Positions 56,516 through 64,000 of a DNA stretch of 64,000 bases are shown piece after piece; positions within the stretch are counted from its first letter, which is position 1; each line of letters begins with the position of its first letter. The stretch lies in NCBI GenBank assembly GCA_009720755.1, contig WNKV01000002.1, positions 405,234-469,233 of the forward strand, read 5' to 3'. This DNA comes from Rhodoplanes serenus. Its GTDB lineage: Bacteria; Pseudomonadota; Alphaproteobacteria; Rhizobiales; Xanthobacteraceae. The position numbers were made by a program, and so were the translations under genes. The notes beneath the pieces were generated by a model that worked only from the letters and a program-made list of their open reading frames with translations, ran no database searches and was not told the DNA's origin.

Positions 56516-58695
56516 CAGGCGGCCCCGAGATAGGCGACGGGTCGCACCGGACGGGAATCGTAGAGCGGCAGGTCGTCGGCCTTCACCATGGTGATGGTGA
56601 GGCCGAACACGTTGCCGCCGGCGGCGCGCAGGCTGTCGATGGTGATGGCGGCGCCGGCCACCGACGAGCGGCCCCAGCGGGCGCAGCACAGCACCCCGTC
56701 GACATGCTTGGCGAGGATGTGGGCGTCCATCAGCACGTCGGCGGGCGGGCTGTCGATCAGCACCAGGTCGTAGCTCTCGGCGAAGCGCAGCACGTCCGGC
56801 ATCGCCTTGCTCATCAGCAGCTCGGTCGAGGCCGCGGTGGCGCGGCCGGCCGGCAGCGCGTCGAGGTTCGGGATGCCGGTGCGCACCACCGCCTCGCGCA
56901 GCGGGAACTTGCCGGCCAGCACCGCGGCGAGGCCGGGGCTGCCCGGCAGGTCGAGCGCCGCCGCGACGGCGGGCCGCCGCATGTCGGCCTCGATCACCAG
57001 CACGCGGCGGCCGGTGGCGGCGACCAGCTGGGCGAGCGCCAGGGTGGTGAAGGTCTTGCCCTCGCCCGGCCCGGGCGAGGTGACGAGGACGGAGCGATAG
57101 CGCGCGTTCGAGCCGGCCAGCACGATGCCGGCATAGAGCTTGCGCAGCGCGTCCTGGAGGCCGGGATCGCGCCGCGCCTGCTGGAGCGCCGCCGGCAGTG
57201 GCAGCTCGCTCTGCCGGCTCCACAGGAGGCCGAGCACCGGGGTGGCGGGCGCATCGGCGACGCGCGGCAGCTCGGCGAAGATCGGCGCCCCGGTGACCAC
57301 CGCGAGATCCCCGGAGGCCCGCACGCTGCCGTCGGCACGGTCGCGCAGCAGCGCCGCCGCGGCGGCCAACAGCGTCGCGATGGTGAGCCCGGCGGCCAAG
57401 AAGGGCAGCTTCTTGGGGAAGAACGGCTGGGTCGGATACTCGGCCAGGCTGACCAGCCGGGTGCTGCCGAGCATCACGCGGCGCTCGGTCTCCAGCTCGC
57501 TCGCCCGCTTGTACAGCTCCGAGTACTTCTGCCGCTTGATGTCGGCCGAGCGCACCATGCTCTCGATGGAGGCTTCGTCGGCGGTGGCGTCGGCGACCTC
57601 GGCCTTCACGGCCTCGACCTGCTTGCGCAGCGTCGCCACCAGGGTGTCGGCGGCGTCGAAGGTCTTGCGGGCGCTCGTCGTGATGGTGGCGACCTCCTGG
57701 GCGAGGCGCTCGACCAGGATGTCGCGCTCGCGCTGGAGCGCCCGCAGCGACGGGTGGCGATCGCCGAGCGTGAACGAGGTGTTGGCGAGCTGCGCCGACA
57801 CGGTGGCGATCTGCTGCTTGAGATCCGCGACGGTGCGGCTGGCCAGCACGGCGGGCGCATCGGCGAGCCCGCGGGCCTGGCTGGTCTCGATCTCGCGCAG
57901 GCGGGCGGCGGCCTCGGCGCGCGCCGCCTCGGCGGCGGCGAGTTGCTGGCTGATGCTGCTCAGCCGCTCCGAGCCGATCGGCGCGGTGGCGCCCCGCATC
58001 AGCCCTTTGGCGCGGCGGAACTCCTGGATGGTGGCGTCCTTCTCGCGCACCTCGGCGTCGAGCTGGCCCAGCTCCTTCCACAGCCAGGCGGCGGCGGCCT
58101 CGCGGCTCGCCGAGAGGCTCGCCTTCTGATCGTCCAGGAAGGCGGTGACGAGGGCGTTGGCGAGCGTCTGGGCGACGTCGGCGAGCGGCGACGCATAGGA
58201 GATGTTGATGACCCGCGAGCGGCCGACGGTGCCGACCCGGTAGCGCGCCATCACGTACTCGATCAGCGCCTCGCTGTCGGGGGCGAGCTTGTCGCAGCTC
58301 TCCTGCCGGGACGGCAGCAGCAGGCCGACGAGGCCGCGGCCCTTCTCGTGGCGGCACTCGCGCATCACCGCGTCGTGGGCGCCCGGCATCGCCATGGCGA
58401 GCCGCATCACCCGCGGCGAGCGCACCAGCAGAAGCTGGCTCTCCAGGTCGGCGGGATCGCCGATCTTCTGGGCCCACGCGGCCGAGGCGTTGGCGACGCC
58501 CGGCTCCGGCTCGGCGACGATCACCGAGCCGGTGGCGAGATAGCTGGTCGGCAGCACCAGGAGGGCCGCGACGGCGAGCGCCGTGACGGCGCCGAACACC
58601 GCGGCGGCGAGGCCACGGCGGCGCCACAGCCGGACCAGCAGGCCGGTGCGGCGCGGAACGCCGGCGAGATCGGCGACGGGGGCGAGGGTGACCAT
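56515..58695 (-). CDS. Polysaccharide co-polymerase with BY-kinase domain (Wzz/Wzc type)
   Basis: This 726-residue protein has an N-terminal Wzz domain with a membrane segment near residue 35, a long coiled-coil-like region (150-400), a second membrane segment near 430 (FLAAGLTIATLLAAAAALL) and a kinase domain. Walker A is SPGPGEGKTFTT, Walker A' VLVIEADMRRP, Walker B LVLIDSPP. The C-terminal Tyr cluster of Wzc is nearly absent (only two Tyr in the last 20 residues). It sets chain length and links to export. Confidence 0.93.
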   Translation of the reverse strand: MVTLAPVADLAGVPRRTGLLVRLWRRRGLAAAVFGAVTALAVAALLVLPTSYLATGSVIVAEPEPGVANASAAWAQKIGDPADLESQLLLVRSPRVMRLAMAMPGAHDAVMRECRHEKGRGLVGLLLPSRQESCDKLAPDSEALIEYVMARYRVGTVGRSRVINISYASPLADVAQTLANALVTAFLDDQKASLSASREAAAAWLWKELGQLDAEVREKDATIQEFRRAKGLMRGATAPIGSERLSSISQQLAAAEAARAEAAARLREIETSQARGLADAPAVLASRTVADLKQQIATVSAQLANTSFTLGDRHPSLRALQRERDILVERLAQEVATITTSARKTFDAADTLVATLRKQVEAVKAEVADATADEASIESMVRSADIKRQKYSELYKRASELETERRVMLGSTRLVSLAEYPTQPFFPKKLPFLAAGLTIATLLAAAAALLRDRADGSVRASGDLAVVTGAPIFAELPRVADAPATPVLGLLWSRQSELPLPAALQQARRDPGLQDALRKLYAGIVLAGSNARYRSVLVTSPGPGEGKTFTTLALAQLVAATGRRVLVIEADMRRPAVAAALDLPGSPGLAAVLAGKFPLREAVVRTGIPNLDALPAGRATAASTELLMSKAMPDVLRFAESYDLVLIDSPPADVLMDAHILAKHVDGVLCCARWGRSSVAGAAITIDSLRAAGGNVFGLTITMVKADDLPLYDSRPVRPVAYLGAA

Positions 58696-58706
58696 CGGGC
58701 GTCCCT

Positions 58707-59888
58707 CTAGGCGAAGCTGCGGCCGGCGAGCACGGCCGCCGGATTGCCGCCGGTGCCGGCCTCGCGGTCGCGCCGGCCGGCTTCGACCTGACGGTCGACG
58801 AAGGCGGAGAACTCGGCCCGGAACCGCTCGGCCGAGAAGCGGGCCGCCTGGGTGCGGCAGACGGTGCGCGAGAACATGTGCTCCTGCGCCACGAAGCTGC
58901 GCACGCAGGCCGCGATGTCGGCCGGGTCGGGGGTCGGGAAGAACAGGCCGGAGCGCTGCGGCAGGACCGACGAGACGATCTCGCGGGCGCCGCCGCGGCC
59001 GAGCGCGAGCACCGGCGTGCCCTCCGACATCGCCTCCACCATGATGATGCCGAAGTCCTCCTCGGCCGCGAACACGAAGGCGCGGGCGGTCGCCATCAGG
59101 TTGCGCAGGTGGTCGTCGCTGACGAAGCCGGCGAACGACACGTTGGGGGTGGCGATGCTGCGCAGGCGCGGCGCCTCGGGGCCGTCCCCGGCGACGATCA
59201 GCGTGAGATCGGGCAGCGCCGCGAAGGCGCGCACCACGGCCTCGATATTCTTGTAGGGGACGAGGCGGCTGGCGGCGAGGAAGTGCGGGCCGCGGATCAC
59301 GTCCGGTCGCGGCTTCGCCAAGGTGACGGGCGGATAGATGACCTGGGCGGTGCGGCCGTAGACCCGGCGGATGCGCCGCGCCACGAAGGCCGAGTTGGCG
59401 ATCATCGCATCGGGGCCGTGCGCGGTGCGGCTGTCCCACAGCCGCATCCGGTGCAGGATGGCCCGCGCGATGGCGCTCTTCAGGCCGGTGGCGTAGCCGC
59501 TCTCGCGCAGATAGCTGTGCTGGAGGTCCCAGGCGTAGCGCATCGGCGAGTGGACATAGGAGACGTGGATCTGGTCCGGCCCGACCAGGACGCCCTTGGC
59601 GACCGCGTAGCTGGACGACAGGACGAGGTCGTAGCCCGACAGATCGAATTGCTCGATCGCGATCGGCATCAGCGGCAGGTAGGAACGGTGGCGCGAGCGG
59701 ATCGCCGGCAGCCGCTGGAGAAAGCTGGTGGTGGCCTGGCCATAGCCGATGCGCGCCCGGTCGGCGTCGGAGAGCACGTCGAACAGGGTGAAGACGTCGG
59801 CGTCGGGGTAGCACTGGAGGATCTCGCGGAGCACCCGCTCGGCCCCGCCGACCGTGTAGAGCCAATCGTGGACGACAGCGACGCGCAC
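58707..59888 (-). CDS. GT4-family glycosyltransferase, first gene of the operon
   Basis: This 393-residue GT-B enzyme starts at a GTG (59888) with a perfect AGGAGG site 7 bases upstream, giving MRVAVVHDWLYTVGGAERVL. The EX7E motif is EDFGIIMVE. An upstream ATG frame adds Arg-rich residues and is not favoured. It leads the run of seven polysaccharide genes, so its promoter should be in 59889-60300. Confidence 0.93.
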   Translation of the reverse strand: MRVAVVHDWLYTVGGAERVLREILQCYPDADVFTLFDVLSDADRARIGYGQATTSFLQRLPAIRSRHRSYLPLMPIAIEQFDLSGYDLVLSSSYAVAKGVLVGPDQIHVSYVHSPMRYAWDLQHSYLRESGYATGLKSAIARAILHRMRLWDSRTAHGPDAMIANSAFVARRIRRVYGRTAQVIYPPVTLAKPRPDVIRGPHFLAASRLVPYKNIEAVVRAFAALPDLTLIVAGDGPEAPRLRSIATPNVSFAGFVSDDHLRNLMATARAFVFAAEEDFGIIMVEAMSEGTPVLALGRGGAREIVSSVLPQRSGLFFPTPDPADIAACVRSFVAQEHMFSRTVCRTQAARFSAERFRAEFSAFVDRQVEAGRRDREAGTGGNPAAVLAGRSFA

Positions 59889-60104
59889 GGGGAGCCTCCT
59901 GTGGCCGGAGGACCGGCTCCGGCGTGTCCTCCTCATAGGGGCTCGCCGGGCGCGTGCTCAATCACATCCTTAAGAGTTCGTTAATTGGCCCGGCTGCGGG
60001 CGCGGTGCGGCTCAATCCGTGGTCGACGTGCCGACCAGAGCGAGATTCGGATCGAATCCGGTCAAAAAGTCAGGGAAAGGGGCTGGGCGGTGTCGTTCAA
60101 TGCA

Positions 60105-60152
60105 CCTAAAAATTGCATAAATTACTATATTGCTCTCTTTTGGATATTATTG
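60105..60152. promoter_or_regulatory. AT-rich patch, candidate promoter of the polysaccharide operon
   Basis: CCTAAAAATTGCATAAATTA and the bases to 60152 are far AT-richer than their surroundings. It lies about 220 bases before the GTG of the first operon gene. It could be a promoter or silencer target. No consensus boxes are assigned. Confidence 0.4.
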
Positions 60153-60312
60153 GCCCGGTGATAACCCACCCCGCGGATGACCCGGACGGCCGCCCGTTGA
60201 CGCAATCGTGATGCAAGACTGTCGCGATCCGCCAGAAGCGCCTGGCCGGTGGCGGCCGGTTCCGCTCCACGCCCGGAGCCTCTCATACCCGATCCGGCTG
60301 ACCCATTGAGTT

Positions 60313-60457
60313 GTCGTTCCGGAAGCCGCGAAGCGGCTGTCCGGAATCCAGCCGAGAGTCCAGAGTTTGCTGTGGGGTGACGTGTGTCGCTGGGTTCCCG
60401 GTTCGCGGCGCCGCGACCGCGCAAAGCGCCGATCCGGGTGCCGCGCTCCGGAACGAC
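60313..60457. repeat. 145-bp interspersed repeat with 10-bp terminal inverted repeats
   Basis: GTCGTTCCGG (60313-60322) and CCGGAACGAC (60448-60457) are perfect inverted ends. Inside are a GCCGCG/AAGCGGC hairpin, GTCCGGAATCC and GGGTTCCCGGTTCGCGGCGCC. This matches the layout of intergenic palindromic elements frequent in Bradyrhizobium and Rhodopseudomonas. It lies just after the GGDEF stop. Confidence 0.75.
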
Positions 60458-60483
60458 GGCGAACTGGTCACCCGGAAACAGTC

Positions 60484-61527
60484 TCAGGCGCCCTCGACCG
60501 GCTGCCCGACCAGGCAGTTCCGGCCGTTGGCCTTGGCCTCGTAGAGGTGGCGGTCGGCGCGCTCCACCAGCAGCTCGGCCGACTCGCCAGGGGCTCGCAT
60601 CGCCACCCCGATCGACAGGGTGACGTGGCCGAGCGACTCCTTGGTGGTGCGGCGGAGCAGCGGCCGCTCGGCGATGGCCCGCCGGATCTGGTCGCCGATC
60701 GCCATGGCGTCCTCCAGGCGGGCGCTGGGCAGCAGGACCGCGAACTCGTCGCCGCCGTAGCGGGCGACGAGATCGGAGGTGCGCACGTTGTTCTTGAGGG
60801 TCACGGCGACGAGCCGCAGCACGTCGTCTCCCGTGGTATGGCCGTAGAGATCGTTGAAGCGCTTGAAGTGGTCGATATCCACCATGGCCAGCGACAGCGG
60901 CGCGGCACTGTCGTGGTCGTCGGCCTTGGCGACCGACTGCATCAGCGAGAAGTCGAAATACTTGCGGTTGGCGAGACGGGTGAGCGGGTCCGTCATGCTC
61001 TCGATCCGCAGCGTCTCCATGTTCTCCTGGAGAAGGCGGAACTGCTCTTCCGACTGCTTGAGCTGAACCTGGAGCAGGGCATTGGTCTGCTGCACCGCCG
61101 AGGTCGACCGCACCAGCGAGCCGACCAGCTCCGAGAACGACATGGCCGGGACCGTGTCGCCCAGCATCTGGGCGGCGCTCTGGAGGCTGATGCCGTAGTC
61201 GGCGGCGGAGCCGCTCGCCACCTCGATGACGGTCTTGACCTTGCGGGTCTCGCTGCCGAGCGCCTGGCCGACCGTCAGGAACTGCTCCAGATGGCGGCTG
61301 GTGGCGAAATGGCGGTGGTGGATGGCTTGCACCCGCGCCGGCGACAGGCTGTCGGGCGCGATGGCGTCGAGCTCGCGGTTGAGGTCGCGATTGTGGCCCT
61401 TGAAGTAGGTGAACCAGACCTCGAAGGTCGGCGGGTCCGGGACCGCGCCGAGCCCGCGGATGCGCTCCAGGGCCTTCAAGGCGATGGTGAACCCCTCGGA
61501 GGCGATGTCGGCGGACGCTTGGGTCAT
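60484..61527 (-). CDS. GGDEF-domain diguanylate cyclase
   Basis: This 347-residue protein has a C-terminal GGDEF domain (active site ARYGGDEFAVLLPS). The product-inhibition site RxxD is present just before it (RTSD). The N-terminal 180 residues are helical with a coiled-coil stretch (LQVQLKQSEEQFRLLQ) and no known sensor. It would make c-di-GMP. Its place next to the polysaccharide operon suggests control of exopolysaccharide. The ATG at 61527 is chosen; upstream frame is not conserved-looking. Confidence 0.93.
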   Translation of the reverse strand: MTQASADIASEGFTIALKALERIRGLGAVPDPPTFEVWFTYFKGHNRDLNRELDAIAPDSLSPARVQAIHHRHFATSRHLEQFLTVGQALGSETRKVKTVIEVASGSAADYGISLQSAAQMLGDTVPAMSFSELVGSLVRSTSAVQQTNALLQVQLKQSEEQFRLLQENMETLRIESMTDPLTRLANRKYFDFSLMQSVAKADDHDSAAPLSLAMVDIDHFKRFNDLYGHTTGDDVLRLVAVTLKNNVRTSDLVARYGGDEFAVLLPSARLEDAMAIGDQIRRAIAERPLLRRTTKESLGHVTLSIGVAMRAPGESAELLVERADRHLYEAKANGRNCLVGQPVEGA

Positions 61528-61839
61528 GGCGCAGGTGAGTCTGTCGTGGTCACGGCGTCGGTCGATCGGCCCGGCCGGGCGGCTGTCCACAACCGGCGAT
61601 CGCGGCCAGGATGCCGCCTCATGGTTTACGTCCGATTAATCCCGTTCTCCGATACCGCTCGGGTGCGGTGGCGGCTCGGTCCCGGCGCCGGCCGCGCGGG
61701 CTCGCTTGTTCGGCCCGCCCTGCTTTGTTAAGAGCCGCGGCGCCCTAGAGCGAAGTCCTTGTGATCGCATTTTCGACGGCGAACCGGCGTCCACTTCGCC
61801 GGAAAATACTCTAACGGGCGCCACAGAAAGGCTGATTCC
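61528..61839. other. Divergent gap between GGDEF and ugd
   Basis: This 312-base gap holds an interspersed repeat (61745-61813) and presumably promoters of both genes. Nothing else is recognised. Confidence 0.5.
61745..61813. repeat. Interspersed palindromic repeat, CTAGAG...CTCTA type
   Basis: The element runs from CTAGAGCGAAGTC to CACTTCGCCGGAAAATACTCTA-like bases, with internal CGGCGAACCGGCGTCC. The motif GCGAAGTGG...CGGTTCGC...TTTTC is widely repeated in Bradyrhizobium and relatives. It sits 27 bases before the ugd start. Confidence 0.7.
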
Positions 61840-63159
61840 ATGCGTGTGGCGATGATCGGCACCGGCTATGTCGGGCTCGTGTCGGGGGCGTGCTTCGCCG
61901 ACTTCGGTCACACCGTGACCTGCGTCGACCGCGACGCCCGCAAGATCGAGGCGCTCCAGCGCGGCGAGATCCCGATCTACGAGCCGGGCCTCGACCGGCT
62001 GGTCGAGACCAATGTCCGCGAGGGGCGGCTCGACTTCACCACCGAGCTGCCGGGGCCGGTCGCCGCGGCGGACGCGGTGTTCATCGCGGTCGGCACCCCG
62101 TCGCGGCGCGGCGACGGCCATGCCGACCTGTCCTATGTCCATGCCTGCGCCCGCGAGATCGCGGCGGCGCTCGCCGGCTTCACCGTGGTGGTGACCAAGT
62201 CGACCGTGCCGGTCGGCACCGGCGACGAGGTCGAGCGCATCATCCGCGAGACGCGGCCCGACGCCGAGTTCGCGGTGGTGTCGAACCCCGAGTTCCTGCG
62301 CGAAGGCGCGGCGATCCGCGACTTCAAGCATCCCGACCGCATCGTCATCGGCACCACCGACGAGCGCGCCCGCGCCGTGATGACCGAGCTGTACCGGCCG
62401 CTCTATCTCAACCAGGCGCCGCTCTTGTTCACGGCGCGCGGCACCGCCGAGCTGATCAAGTATGCGGCCAATGCGTTCCTGGCCACCAAGATCACCTTCA
62501 TCAACGAGCTGGCGGATCTGTGCGAGAAGGTCGGCGGCGACGTCCAGGAGGTGGCGCGCGGCATCGGCCTCGACAACCGCATCGGGTCGAAGTTCCTGCA
62601 CGCCGGGCCGGGCTATGGCGGCTCGTGCTTTCCCAAGGACACGCTGGCGCTGATCAAGACCGCGCAGGACCACGAGGCGCCGCTGCGCATCGTCGAGACT
62701 GTGGTGGCGGTGAACGACCAGCGCAAGCGCGCCATGGCCCGCAAGGTAGCGGCGGCGCTCGGCGGCAGCGTTCGCGACAAGACCATCGCGGTGCTCGGCC
62801 TCACCTTCAAGCCCAACACCGACGACATGCGGGACGCGCCGTCGATCCCGCTGATCACCGCCTTCGGCGACATGGGGGCGCGGGTGCGGGCCTACGATCC
62901 GGCCGGCATGGAGCAGGCGAAGCGCGATCTCGACGGCCTCGTCACCTTCTGCGGCAATGCCTACGAATGCGCCGAGGGAGCCGATGCCCTCGTCATCGTC
63001 ACCGAGTGGGAGCAGTTCCGCGCCCTCGACCTCGACCGGCTCAAGCAGGCGATGCGGCAGCCCGTGGTGGTCGACCTGCGTAACGTCTACCGGCCCGACG
63101 AGATGGCGCGCGCCGGCTTCACCTATGCGAGCATCGGGCGGCCCGCGGCCGCTCCGTGA
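61840..63159 (+). CDS. ugd: UDP-glucose 6-dehydrogenase
   Basis: This 439-residue enzyme oxidises UDP-glucose to UDP-glucuronate. The NAD motif is MIGTGYVGLVSGACFAD, the catalytic Cys lies in GYGGSCFPKDTLAL, and FKPNTDDMRDAPS is typical. It supplies an acidic sugar to the polysaccharide locus. GAAAGG precedes the ATG. Confidence 0.96.
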   Translation: MRVAMIGTGYVGLVSGACFADFGHTVTCVDRDARKIEALQRGEIPIYEPGLDRLVETNVREGRLDFTTELPGPVAAADAVFIAVGTPSRRGDGHADLSYVHACAREIAAALAGFTVVVTKSTVPVGTGDEVERIIRETRPDAEFAVVSNPEFLREGAAIRDFKHPDRIVIGTTDERARAVMTELYRPLYLNQAPLLFTARGTAELIKYAANAFLATKITFINELADLCEKVGGDVQEVARGIGLDNRIGSKFLHAGPGYGGSCFPKDTLALIKTAQDHEAPLRIVETVVAVNDQRKRAMARKVAAALGGSVRDKTIAVLGLTFKPNTDDMRDAPSIPLITAFGDMGARVRAYDPAGMEQAKRDLDGLVTFCGNAYECAEGADALVIVTEWEQFRALDLDRLKQAMRQPVVVDLRNVYRPDEMARAGFTYASIGRPAAAP

Positions 63160-63263
63160 CGCGGCGACGTCGACCGCGGTGCCCGCAGGCGCGGAACCGC
63201 GCAGGCGCGATACCGCGCCGGGCGACCGACGTCGTCCCGGGTAACGCGGGTGCGGAGACCGGC

Positions 63264-63719
63264 ATGGTGCCTTGTCTCGGAGCGGACGCGACGATCCGGG
63301 GCGCCTCGCGCGGCGCTGCGCTGGCGACCGCGCTCCTGCTGTCGGCGGCGGTCGCGTCGGCCCAGGGATTTCCCGGCGTGATGCCGCCGACGCCGTCGCC
63401 CGGCGGCCCGTCCCTCGGCGGTCCGTTCTCCGGGAGCAGCTCACCCCTCGGCGGCCCACCGCCACCCGCCATCGCGCCCGGCCCGGCCGCTCCGGGGGGC
63501 GGTATCGGGGCCGACCGCCGGGCGGTCTCGCCGGCGCCGCACGGGGGTCGCGTGGTGGTCGTGCCGGGCCTGCCGCCGGTGGTGGTGCCGCCGGGGCGGC
63601 GCGGCCGCGACAGCTACGCCGACCGCGTCGAGCGCTGCGTCCACTACGGCTCCGCGGCCGGCGTGCCGCCGAGCGAGATCGGCCGCTTCAGCGCGACGTG
63701 CGCCCACGCGGCCGACTGA
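63264..63719 (+). CDS. Hypothetical secreted Gly/Pro-rich protein
   Basis: This 151-residue protein has a signal peptide (GAALATALLLSAAVASAQG), a Gly/Pro/Ser-rich middle and a folded-looking C-terminus (SYADRVERCVHYGSAAGVPP, then SATCAHAAD) with two cysteines. GGAGAC supports the ATG at 63264; the longer frame upstream is Arg-rich. Function unknown. It follows ugd by about 100 bases. Confidence 0.72.
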   Translation: MVPCLGADATIRGASRGAALATALLLSAAVASAQGFPGVMPPTPSPGGPSLGGPFSGSSSPLGGPPPPAIAPGPAAPGGGIGADRRAVSPAPHGGRVVVVPGLPPVVVPPGRRGRDSYADRVERCVHYGSAAGVPPSEIGRFSATCAHAAD

Positions 63720-63790
63720 TTCGAGATCCCGCTGATCCACTCGGTGGTGGGGCCTGATACCAACGGCAGCCCTCTCGGACTGCATCCTCC

Positions 63791-63865
63791 GTCATGGCCG
63801 GGCTCGTCCCGGCCATCCACGTCTTTGTTGCGGCTCGGCCGAAGGTCGTGGATGCCCGGCACGAG
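63791..63865. repeat. REP-like interspersed repeat between convergent genes
   Basis: GTCATGGCCGGGCTCGTCCC...ATCCACGTCTTTG and the return CGTGGATGCCCGGCACGAG form two hairpins. The inner arms ATGGCCGGG/CCCGGCCAT (63794-63802, 63808-63816) are perfect. This is the common alphaproteobacterial type. It ends three bases before the stop of the last gene. Confidence 0.8.
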
Positions 63866-63868
63866 TGT

Positions 63869-64000
63869 TCAGCCCGAGGACATGGTGAACACCTGTTCGG
63901 AGACATGGCTGACGGGTTCGGGTGCCGTCAAGTCGATCGCAGCGATCTGGATGGCGCCGAAGAAAATACCGTAGCGGCCGTCGGCCGACAGCGGACGGAC
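63869..64000 (-). CDS. C-terminal end of an unrecognised protein, cut by window edge
   Basis: The minus strand is open from the window edge to a TGA at 63869-63871, giving 43 residues: RYGIFFGAIQIAAIDLTAPE, then VSHVSEQVFTMSSG. It has normal codon use and an alternation of hydrophobic strands. The start lies outside the window. No family is recognised. Confidence 0.6.
   Translation of the reverse strand, partial: VRPLSADGRYGIFFGAIQIAAIDLTAPEPVSHVSEQVFTMSSG

Larger units (their letters stand above)
59889..60483. other. Intergenic region with polysaccharide operon promoter and a repeat
   Basis: This 595-base gap precedes the minus-strand polysaccharide operon and follows the GGDEF gene. It includes AT-rich patches at 59963-59990 (TTCGTTAATTGG) and 60105-60152, and an interspersed repeat (60313-60457). 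No gene is supported. Confidence 0.6.

Overview
The window is uniformly GC-rich, densely coding DNA of an alphaproteobacterium, most likely a Hyphomicrobiales (Rhizobiales) member near Bradyrhizobium, Rhodopseudomonas or Rhodoplanes. Support comes from the acpXL/lpxXL lipid A cluster, a DUF3551 protein, a monomeric isocitrate dehydrogenase, the alphaproteobacterial F1-ATPase zeta inhibitor, and interspersed intergenic repeats of the kind common in that group. No tRNA, rRNA, CRISPR array, prophage or insertion sequence was seen.

Region 1 (1-17764) is a catabolic island for anaerobic phenylacetate oxidation. One tightly packed minus-strand run, mostly with overlapping stop/start codons, encodes phenylacetyl-CoA:acceptor oxidoreductase (padB, padC, padD), phenylglyoxylate:acceptor oxidoreductase (padE, F, G, H, I), phenylacetate-CoA ligase (padJ), a complete branched-chain-type ABC importer (livH, M, G, F and a binding protein) and a PaaX-type repressor cut by the left edge. 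Divergent from padB lie a fluoroacetyl-CoA-thioesterase-like hotdog protein and fdhD, the sulfurtransferase for molybdenum cofactor. The reading is: import of an aromatic acid, CoA activation, oxidation of the alpha carbon to phenylglyoxylate, oxidative decarboxylation to benzoyl-CoA. Two long palindromes, before paaX and in the padB leader, are candidate operators.

Region 2 (17816-34571) is mostly housekeeping: monomeric isocitrate dehydrogenase with a clear terminator, a cold shock protein, a YkgJ protein, a TrmJ-like RNA methyltransferase fused to a degenerate DUF559 domain, cytochrome b561, ATPase zeta inhibitor, purC, purS, purQ, a Uma2 protein, a glutathione transferase, a motA/motB pair, kup, a rhodanese, a DUF3551 protein, an orphan polyamine-binding protein and a secreted hypothetical.

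Region 3 (34604-40770, minus strand) is the very-long-chain fatty acid cluster for lipid A: acpXL, fabZ, fabF2 (without the catalytic Cys), fabF1, an SDR, an MDR and lpxXL. Region 4 (40975-44311) holds small membrane or secreted proteins, a PCuAC-like protein without copper ligands, an EAL protein and a carboxymuconolactone decarboxylase-family protein.

Region 5 (44478-63159) is an exopolysaccharide locus: several glycosyltransferases, a Wzz/BY-kinase, an O-antigen-ligase-like polymerase, a MurJ-type flippase, a polysaccharide deacetylase, a secreted clan-A glycoside hydrolase, VanZ and CBS proteins, then a GGDEF protein and UDP-glucose dehydrogenase. Interspersed repeats lie around these last genes. 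The window ends inside a minus-strand gene of unknown function.

Five separate genes carry in-frame 15- or 18-bp tandem repeats near the start of the protein, a shared trait of this stretch.
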